Notes under the pieces: model-generated
The model's input: only the letters and a program-made list of their open reading frames with translations
What the model was told of the DNA's origin: nothing
The model's database searches: none
DNA from: Rhizomucor pusillus
Lineage: Eukaryota; Mucoromycota; Mucoromycetes; Mucorales; Lichtheimiaceae
Length of the DNA: 10,479 bases
NCBI GenBank assembly: GCA_900175165.2
Contig: FWWN02000558.1
Span: 1-10,479, forward strand
Direction: 5' to 3'
Shown: piece after piece, positions 1 through 6,559 of the stretch
How positions within the stretch are numbered: the first letter of the stretch is position 1
Layout: every line of letters starts with the position of its first letter
Program-made: the position numbers and the translations under genes

Positions 1-1920
1 TCAACGACCTTGTTGACGGGGAGCTTGTCAAGGAAACCGTTGACACCAGCAAAGACGATAGGAACCTGGACCTCAATGGCAAGAGGAGTGTATTGGGGTT
101 GCTTGAGCAATTCGGTGAGACGGGCACCACGGTTCAACAAGAACTGGGTGGAGGCATCCAAGTCAGAACCGAACTGGGCGAAGGCAGCGACTTCACGGTA
201 CTGAGCCAAGAAAAGCTTAAGGGAACCAGCGACTTGCTTCATGGCCTTCGTCTGGGCAGCGGAACCGACACGGGAGACGGACAAACCGACATTAATGGCG
301 GGACGGACACCCTTGAAGAAGAGTTCAGCTTCCAAGAAGATCTGACCGTCAGTAATGGAAATGACGTTGGTAGGAATGTAAGCGGAGACATCACCACCCT
401 GAGTTTCACTGTCGATATTGTTAATATCAACATCGCACACAAAGTTGAAGTCATACTTATACTTACATGATGGGAAGGGCGGTCATGGAACCGTAACCGA
501 AGTCCTTGTTCATCTTGGCAGCACGCTCCAAAAGACGGGAGTGGAGGTAGAAGACATCACCAGGGTAGGCTTCACGACCAGGAGGACGACGAAGCAAAAG
601 GGACATCTGACGGTAGGCAACAGCCTGCTTGGACAAGTCATCGTAGATGATCAAAGAGTGACGGCCGTTGTCACGGAACCATTCACCGAAAGCAGCACCA
701 GAGAAAGGAGCAAGGTACTGAAGGGGAGCAGCCTCAGAGGCAGTGGCAGCAACGACGGTGGTGTACTTCATGGCGTCGTTTTCCTCAAGGGTGCTGACCA
801 ACTGAGCGACGGTAGAACGCTTCTGACCGACAGCAACGTAGATACAGTACAGCTTCTTGGACTCGTCGTTGCCGTTGTTCCAGTTCTTCTGGTTAAGAAT
901 GGTGTCAAGAGCGACAGCCGTCTTACCGGTCTGACGGTCACCAATAATCAATTCACGCTGACCACGACCGATGGGGACCATGGAGTCAACAGACTTGATA
1001 CCAGTCTGCATGGGCTCGTTGACGGAGTGACGAGGCAAAATGCCAGGAGCCTTAACCTGGACACGGGAGCGGCCAACGGTCTCCAGAGGACCCTTACCGT
1101 CAATGGGGTTGCCAAGGGCATCGACGACACGGCCCAAGATGCCAGGACCGACGGGGACGTCGACGATAGCACCGGTACGCTTGACGGTGTCACCTTCCTT
1201 GATCAAACGATCGTTACCGAAAACGACAATACCGACGTTGTCGGGTTCCAAGTTGAGGGCCATACCCTGGATACATCTGCGTGAGTATATGTATTCCACA
1301 AAATAATCTAATCTGATGGATCTTATCTTACCTTCAAACCGCTGGAGAATTCAACCATTTCTTCGGCCTGGACGTTCTTCAAACCGTAGACACGGGCAAT
1401 ACCGTCACCAATGGACAAGACACGGCCGGTCTCCTGGAGGTCGACCTCGGAGGAAGCACCTAGGATGCGCTGTTCGAGGATGGAGGAGACTTCAGAGGTG
1501 TTGGGCTTGGCCGAGGCGTAGGTGCGAGTGGCAGCAGCGGCAACTGCACCAAGGTTGAGACGGGCCTGATGTATTAACAAAGTAGGTCAGTTTTTCTCTA
1601 CGCGTCAAGAAATAACCATAGGAATCAAAAGTGCAAGTGTAAACGTGTTTCGAAAAAAAAACTATGCGTGCCCAGAAGCAGTGCGAAGAGAAAGCATAGA
1701 GTGCAGAGGTGCAGTTGCTTTCGGGCCAATGTGTATTTCTTCGTCACCATGCAATGACCAAGTTCGAAACTGGTCATCTGCAAATTAGGCACGACAAGCT
1801 GTTCGTACGTTCCACTGCGCCGAAAAAGAAGAAGAGGGTGAGGTAGGGGAAGTAACTTACAGCGGGAGCAAGGCTGCGAACCGCCAAAGGACGAGCGACA
1901 CGAGCGACGTTTCTGAGCAT
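1..1920 (-). CDS. ATP1: ATP synthase F1 subunit alpha, mitochondrial (partial, 3' end outside window)
   Basis: Catalytic-core alpha subunit of mitochondrial F1Fo-ATP synthase; with beta it forms the alpha3beta3 hexamer that makes ATP in the matrix. Exons, in transcript order: 1920-1861, 1565-1332, 1266-467 and 408-1 (open at the edge). All junctions keep frame and the three introns are GT-AG (295, 64 and 58 nt). About 500 residues are encoded here; roughly 40 more are expected left of base 1. Residues 1-45 are Arg/Ala/Ser-rich and nearly free of acidic residues, ending near RTYAS, as expected for a mitochondrial presequence. Visible motifs: Walker A GDRQTGKT (about 207-214), Walker B LIIYDD (about 303-308), the ATP synthase alpha/beta signature [10 protein letters not shown] (401-410) and the following Arg411, equivalent to the alpha arginine finger. 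The ATG at 1920-1918 follows a pyrimidine-rich leader. Codon choice is strongly biased (GTC, ACC, CGT, AAG), fitting high expression. Identification is secure. Confidence 0.97.
1566..1860 (-). other. ATP1 intron 1 (295 nt, GT-AG)
   Basis: The donor is GTAAGT directly after codon 20 and the acceptor is ATCAG before the codon for Ala21. It is four to five times longer than every other intron in the window. It splits the mitochondrial presequence. Inside it are a pyrimidine-rich stretch with an internal AG that could be a cryptic acceptor, a T-run near 1652-1660, and the dyad element at 1750-1782. A long first intron in a highly expressed gene often carries transcriptional or splicing control signals; that role is only inferred here. 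Confidence 0.9.
1750..1782. repeat. 33-nt dyad-symmetric element (hairpin-capable) in ATP1 intron 1
   Basis: Nested matching arms surround the palindromic core TTCGAA (1763-1768): ATGACCA at 1754-1760 pairs with TGGTCAT at 1771-1777, and TGCA at 1750-1753 pairs with TGCA at 1779-1782 across a one-base bulge (C1778). Two mismatched dinucleotides separate the core from the inner arms. It could be a dimeric transcription-factor site acting on ATP1 or a hairpin in the intron RNA; the sequence alone does not say which. Confidence 0.6.
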
Positions 1921-2475
1921 GACGATCGGTTGTGAGGTGTGAGAGGAGGGAAACCAAAATTTTTTCAGTTGGCACCAGGGGTGGCCGCCATAGCAAATGG
2001 TGCTAACGTCATTCAGCGGATCTTTAAATTTTTGTTTTCTCTCGCCGTGGTCGTTAAAGCTCGGTCAAAACGACCCTTCGACCTTTGGCATCTGTCAAGC
2101 ACGATATGTATCAGTATATATCCGTGAATTTCTTTAGTTATGGATTCTCAGTATATACTCGATCCTTATTCCATTAAGAGTGCGCTGAATTAGTGCTAGA
2201 AATAAGCCCAATACTTTTGAGTAATGAACTTTTACATTTGACTGGACGCTCGATTTTGATATATATCTAAGTATTTAGTATCTTACAGCTATATGTCGAG
2301 CTTGCTAAATGAAAAAGGACAATAAACTTCTAATGTTTGCTTTGATATACGATGTACTGGTCGATTGCTACATTGGAGCCGCTCGGAGTATATCACTGCA
2401 CTCTGAAGTTAGCCAACTTAGAGGAGATTGAACCTGACAATTCGCGTTAAAGCGCGTCTTTTTCGCGTTACCAAA
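1921..2475. promoter_or_regulatory. Divergent promoter region between ATP1 (minus) and CTF4 (plus)
   Basis: This 555-nt gene-free stretch separates two start codons that point away from each other, so both promoters must lie here or overlap. On the ATP1 side the untranslated leader is C/T-rich on the minus strand (about 1933-1955), and a TATA-like TTTAAA lies at 2023-2028, about 105 nt before the ATG. The middle is AT-rich, with TCAGTATATA occurring twice (2111-2120 and 2148-2157; the second overlaps the palindrome GTATATAC at 2151-2158). An ATTGG at 2372-2376 is a CCAAT box on the minus strand. Close to CTF4 lies the CGCG cluster described separately. I see no ORF or RNA gene here. Confidence 0.65.
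2441..2467 (+). promoter_or_regulatory. Cluster of three CGCG cores (MBF/SBF/E2F-like) upstream of CTF4
   Basis: Cores occur at 2443-2446, 2453-2456 and 2464-2467, each followed by T, and two are preceded by T-runs (TTCGCG; TTTTTCGCG). CGCGT is the core of the fungal MCB element (ACGCGT), and TTTCGCG is the reverse complement of an SCB-type CGCGAAA and resembles an E2F site. Spacing of 10 and 11 nt puts all three on the same face of the helix. They sit only 9-33 nt before the ATG, so they may overlap the transcription start. G1/S control of a replisome gene would make sense; binding is inferred. Confidence 0.45.
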
Positions 2476-5400
2476 ATGACCATAGACTTTGACAAGATAC
2501 ACCAGCGGCCTGCCCACGCCGATGGGCACACTGTTATTGCCTACAAGAAAGACGGAGCGCAAGTGTCTTAATCCCTGGATGCCATTGCTTAAGCTTACCG
2601 TATACCTTAAACAGAGGCCTCATTACAGCAGGTGCCGACGCGATCGTCAGAGTCTTTGACACTGCCAAATCGCAACGCAGCAAACCTGGCGAGAACATTT
2701 CTGAACATGCCGAGGGAGTATTCTCCGTGGCTGTCCATGTACGATTCAAAATCTGCCCTGGAATGCTCTGAGGAACAATGACCTGACCTGACCTTGTTCT
2801 AACTAGAATGATACGTTTGCTACGGCCGGCGAAGACGGTGCTGTTTCCATATATCGATGCAACAACAATCACTTTGAAAAGTATCTCGTTCGAAGTACAG
2901 TACCCGTACGATGGCTATCGTACAGTGCAAATGGCGCAAAGATCGCTGTAGCGGCCGAGTAAGCAATCAAGATGCAATCACTGCAATTTTTCTTGATCCT
3001 GACGTATATGCTAGCGAGGAAATTATCCGCATAGTACTCGTTCGAGATATAACCAGCATCGTTCAGCTTGTTGGACATACAAAATCTGTGAAATGCGTGG
3101 CATTTGATCCTGTTGGCGACTACCTCGTAAGCCTTGGATTTATCACTGTGAATGAACCATAGCTACAATATCTGCTACTAGATCTCGTCTGGCTGCGAAG
3201 GCGATGTACGAATTTGGGATACAAACTCGGTTTCTGGAGCACCGCAATGTGTAAAGACACTGAGCGGTGCGATTCGAAGCACATTGGCAGACTCGCATCT
3301 TTTAGGAACTATCGCTTGGAAACCAGATGGCAGCTGCATTGCCTTGCCCGGTACCAATAATGGTATGTGATCGAGAAAGCCCTTTTTCTCTCAAAAGTAT
3401 CGAAAAAGCTCATTCTTTGCATGCATTCTTGTTAGATATCTGCATTTACCAGCGTCATCTGTGGACAAAGAGCTTCTCCTTGGAAAATGGGCATACAGAT
3501 GTACGTAACATCTTTGGAATCAAAAGAGTACAACGTTACTGAATTATTTGTGTTTAATGTTAGGATGTCATTACTTTTGCCTGGTCTCCTAATGGAAGAT
3601 ACTTGTGTTCAAGCGGTGCTGATAAACAGCTAATCATCTGGGACATGAAAACCAGAAAAATCCTATCGAAATACGGAAGCACAGACGAAGTTTCCGGTAT
3701 TTCATGGCACCCTAAAGAGAACCAGTTAGCATTTGTGGACCGCCACGGACAACTGTCCGTGTGGGATGATCCCATTGATGTATCCCTGCCTGGCGCGCAG
3801 CATCCAGCAAGTGCAGTGAGCAATGTCGATAGCGAACTAGATCGATTACTGGCTGGCGATATGGGCGTGAATCCAGCGACACCGAAGCCACAACAGCACC
3901 AACAACAAAGCAAAGAAAAGTCTCGTCGATTAGCTCAAAAATCTATGGTGATGGATGAAGCCGAGGACGACTTGACGCAGGGTCAAGAAGTTGAAGATGT
4001 GGGCGAAGACCTTGAAGATCCAGATATCGACATGTTTTCAGACAGAGACGATTTTGTGATTGATGATGACGGTGCTGGATACGCCGAGGGATTTACGACC
4101 CAGGATGATGGAGCAGATGCTGTTACACATCAAGGACGTTACCCGACTGCAGTCTCTAGAGGGCCACAGTACAAGATCACTCCTCATCCGTGCATCCAGC
4201 CTGGAGCAACAGAGTTCCGCCACATGGACGTATCAGACTCATCGAAACCTCGAGAAGGAGAGCGTAGATACATGGCTTTCAGCATGTTTGGCATTGTTTA
4301 CACGATTTTCCAAGATACCCACTCTGTCGTGAACGTCGAGTTTCATGATCAGTCATCAAACCGCAACTTCCATTTTACTGACTACAACAACTACACACTT
4401 GCCTCAATCGGCGAAAATGGCGTCGTATTTGGTGTCGAGGGAGGCGAGAACAAGACGACAGACGAAGAGAACGAGGACGCTTCCACGGCATCTATCATAT
4501 ACTATCGTCCTTTGAATAACTGGGCAGACAGTTCGGAGTGGACTGTCCGATTACCTGAAGGCGAAGATGTTCAGAGTAAGGCATAAGATATACAGAGAGT
4601 GAAATATTCGAAAATCCCTAACTATAGATCATAGGTGTGGCTATTAACGATGGATATGTTATTGCAGCCACGTCGGCTGGCTACGTTCGCATATTCACAA
4701 TCACTGGTATCCAGACACATTTATTTAAACTGGAAAATATCGTTGCCATTGCAGGCGGTGGCAACCTGGCCATGTTCGTATATTCTGTCGGAACCAGCTT
4801 CAACGGTAACTACTCGATTACAGGCTTACCTGCTCGAATCGCATAGCTCTAAATGAATTCATAGGCGAACACAACCTGGAATTCATGATAATGGAAACGG
4901 ATACGCGGAATATCTTGCAAAAAGATAAACTACCGTTGCAGAAAGGCGCAGAGCTGACATGGGTTGGTTTCTCTGACTCTATGGTAGGGCTGATACATGG
5001 AATGAGGACATGTCTCACGTGATGAGGACTAAATACACGGTTTAATTTAGCAAGCTGCCATGTATGACTCGAATGACGTGTTGAGTGTGCTGTATCAACA
5101 ACGGAAAATGAACCGATCGACCTGGGTGCCTGTATTCGACGGCAAGATCGTTGCTTCTCAAAAAGGTCGTAAGGAGCGGTATTGGCCGATTGGTATATTG
5201 AGAGATAAACTCATGTGCCTAGTATTGAAGGTTTGCTTTGCTTTTGGTGTCAGTTGCCTCAAAAGGCGAGTATGGCTTAATATCCATCGTCATGTTCTGT
5301 AGAAATCCAACGAGGAACCTTACTTTCCCCGTCCGCCTGTGAGCGACATTGAGCTGCAAATGCCCACATTGAATACAGACACCGAAGTTGGACGGTTGGA

Positions 5401-5852
5401 AGAGGCACATTTGAGAGAATTGGTCATTAGCACGCATGAGCGCGACGAAGCGGTCGCATCAGGACTAGAGGATGAACTTTACGCGGAACTCAGAAAGGCC
5501 GAGATTGACATGGACAAGACGTTGCTGCAGCTTATCCGACTTGCATGCAGAGCGGATAAGCACCAGCGTGCACTTGATCTTACACATGCGCTGCACTTGA
5601 CCAAATCCGTGGATGGTGCCATCAAGATTGCGTCTCACCACGGAATGGCGTCCCTTGCAGAAAAAATGATGCAAGTCAAAGAGGTATGTTCGATCACTTA
5701 ATACCGCTCGCTTAAATTCTTCCGACATCGGCTTAACAACTTTGTTCTTTCTTCCTCAGGACAAGCTAGCGGCAGAGTCGGGCGGTTCGAAACGTCGAGC
5801 AGACGGAGAAGTTGAAGATCTTTTAGTGTCCAGCAAACGTCTCAGACTTTGA
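2476..5852 (+). CDS. CTF4: Replisome hub protein Ctf4/Mcl1/SepB (And-1/WDHD1 family)
   Basis: Trimeric hub that links the CMG helicase to DNA polymerase alpha-primase and cohesion factors at nuclear replication forks. Twelve exons: 2476-2558, 2615-2738, 2807-2958, 3015-3126, 3182-3362, 3436-3500, 3564-4575, 4635-4805, 4865-4983, 5051-5230, 5303-5683, 5760-5852. All junctions keep frame and give 890 residues (yeast Ctf4 is about 927). N-terminal WD40 propeller, residues 1 to about 310, with blade strands such as VRVFD, VRIWD, LIIWD, LSVWD. Linker, about 320-435: Q-rich patch, acidic run, and DDDGAGY (406-412), a motif I recall from yeast Ctf4. SepB propeller, about 437-750. C-terminal helical bundle from about 765, where DKTLLQLIRLAC and the alternating helices match the yeast end. 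The protein stops with a basic tail (SKRR...SSKRLRL), a possible nuclear signal, and has no HMG box. Start: first in-frame ATG after TAG at 2419, with A at -3. Junctions were set by eye from splice sites plus recalled family alignment; intron 1 is the least certain. Confidence 0.93.
2559..2614 (+). other. CTF4 intron 1, probable GC-AG intron (56 nt)
   Basis: Reading on from exon 1 meets TAA at 2568-2570, so an intron is required. The exon 2 frame (GLITAGADAIVRVFD) needs a donor that leaves two bases of a codon. GCAAGT at 2559 does this and gives a gap-free match to the first WD40 blade of the family (DGA-GLITAG against SGS-FIVTCG in human). The only GT donor of the right phase, GTCTTA at 2565, is a poor consensus and would insert two residues. 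The last exon bases are GC rather than the AG usual before GC donors. The acceptor is ACAG at 2611-2614. Confidence 0.65.
5002..5041 (+). repeat. Degenerate 20-nt tandem duplication with an E-box in CTF4 intron 9
   Basis: Within the 67-nt intron 4984-5050, ATGAGGAC occurs at 5002-5009 and again exactly 20 nt later at 5022-5029; CACG follows at the same offset in both units (5016-5019 and 5036-5039). In the first unit this forms TCACGTGA (5015-5022), an 8-nt palindrome containing the bHLH-type CACGTG core. It is most simply an old slip duplication that lengthened the intron; a regulatory role is possible but unsupported. Confidence 0.45.
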
Positions 5853-5930
5853 CGCGGTAACATGTGTACATAGTAATCACCATCATAGCAATCAATCGAA
5901 AACAAAAAATTATCATCAATGTAAAATGCA

Positions 5931-6191
5931 ATGGAGATACAATGCAATACAAAAATTGATCCTATTAGTCGAATGGTCTGGAAATCACATGGTATCAATA
6001 ATAAGCATCAAGAAATACTTAAGACTCGTTTGTTCCATCAATTGATCAATTTGCGGGCTGAAGGTTGCTGCACCACCAAGCTCTGGGTGGATTCCCCTAA
6101 ATCAGAACTGGATTGTACCTTTTGTGGCGAAGAAATGTTGTCAGTCGCTGATGAATTGCATATACGTTGTTTCGAGGCCTTAATCTATTAA
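5931..6191 (+). CDS. Small hypothetical ORF with a C-x2-C / H-x2-C pattern
   Basis: Not recognised. Complete ATG-to-TAA frame of 86 residues on the same strand as both neighbours, 78 nt after the CTF4 stop. The ATG has G at -3 and G at +4, a fair context. The C-terminal half contains CTFCGEE, then DELHIRC, giving Cys-x2-Cys-x11-His-x2-Cys, roughly the layout of a small C2HC zinc finger, although families such as UBZ4 normally have His-x3-Cys. The middle (EILKTRLFHQLINLRAEG) looks helical. No signal peptide or membrane segment. It could be a short gene, the remnant of a larger one, or a chance ORF in the CTF4 3' region. Confidence 0.25.
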   Translation: MEIQCNTKIDPISRMVWKSHGINNKHQEILKTRLFHQLINLRAEGCCTTKLWVDSPKSELDCTFCGEEMLSVADELHIRCFEALIY

Positions 6192-6495
6192 CCTTATCCG
6201 AGAATGTAGGCAAAAGGCAACAGCATATACTAGCCAATGGTGACATTCAGATGGATAGCGCTTGGTCATCCCAGAGTCTTTTAGGCCTCTTGGCGGGAAT
6301 AACGTTTCCCCGGGGCCAATCCATGGGCTGCATGCGACGGATTTCAGAAAAGGGCATTGATCTTCGGAGAACATGGGACATATCGGCAGCGACCGAGCTA
6401 ATAATTTTCCAGAAGTCGGGGAGGATTCCGATATACATAACTAAAAGGCATCCATTGCCAAACATGGATTTTTTTGCTTCTTCTTCTCTCCACCC
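6192..6495 (+). promoter_or_regulatory. Likely promoter and leader of the FUSC-family gene
   Basis: Two CCAAT boxes on the plus strand (6234-6238 and 6316-6320) lie 258 and 176 nt before the start codon, the usual range for the CCAAT-binding HAP/NF-Y complex; the second directly abuts the palindrome CCCCGGGG (6308-6315). A pyrimidine-rich tract (6468-6495) runs into the ATG, as is common around fungal transcription starts. No clear TATA box. Element functions are inferred from sequence and position. Confidence 0.45.
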
Positions 6496-6559
6496 ATGTT
6501 ATCACGCATCAACGATGCATTCTTCCGTGGCAAGAAGGAGCTTTGGAAGAAGATCATAA
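6464..6559 (+). other. Possible upstream ORF overlapping the FUSC-family start
   Basis: An ATG at 6464 lies 32 nt before the proposed main ATG, in another frame, and runs 31 codons to a stop at 6557-6559, inside the main coding region. Its context (A at -3, G at +4) is better than that of the main ATG at 6496 (C at -3, T at +4). If transcription begins upstream of 6464, this would be an overlapping uORF that lowers translation of the transporter-like protein; if it begins within the pyrimidine tract, the uORF is not in the mRNA. Confidence 0.3.

Larger units (their letters stand above)
5853..6495. other. Spacer between CTF4 and the FUSC-family gene
   Basis: This 643-nt stretch begins with the AT-rich CTF4 3' region (5853 to about 5925; no exact AATAAA seen) and ends with the upstream region of the next gene. 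In between are a plus-strand ORF of 86 codons (5931-6191) and, over 6180-6465, short open frames on both strands with no recognisable product. The middle is richer in G and C than a typical fungal spacer, so an unrecognised or decayed small gene cannot be excluded. Confidence 0.5.

Noticed and set aside
418..1284. Plus-strand open frame of 288 codons across the left part of the window
   Set aside because: It is antisense to ATP1 exon 3. The biased codon use of that highly expressed gene removes stops from the opposite strand; the predicted protein is low-complexity (rich in T, G, D, V) and crosses the ATP1 splice sites.
1625..1996. Minus-strand open frame of 123 codons over ATP1 intron 1 and exon 1
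   Set aside because: It is in a different frame from ATP1, reads through a well-supported exon and intron, and its product is unlike any protein I know.
3560..3913. Minus-strand frame of 117 codons
   Set aside because: Shadow of CTF4 exon 7; the plus frame carries clear WD40 strands and the linker.
4637..4846. The CTF4 frame ending at TAG 4844-4846, read as a premature stop or pseudogene
   Set aside because: A GT-AG intron (4806-4864) removes the stop and gives a gap-free match to the family (SFNG joined to EHNLEF).
6180..6465. Overlapping minus-strand frames of 64 and 72 codons upstream of the FUSC-family gene
   Set aside because: They overlap each other in different frames, match nothing recognisable and occupy the probable promoter.
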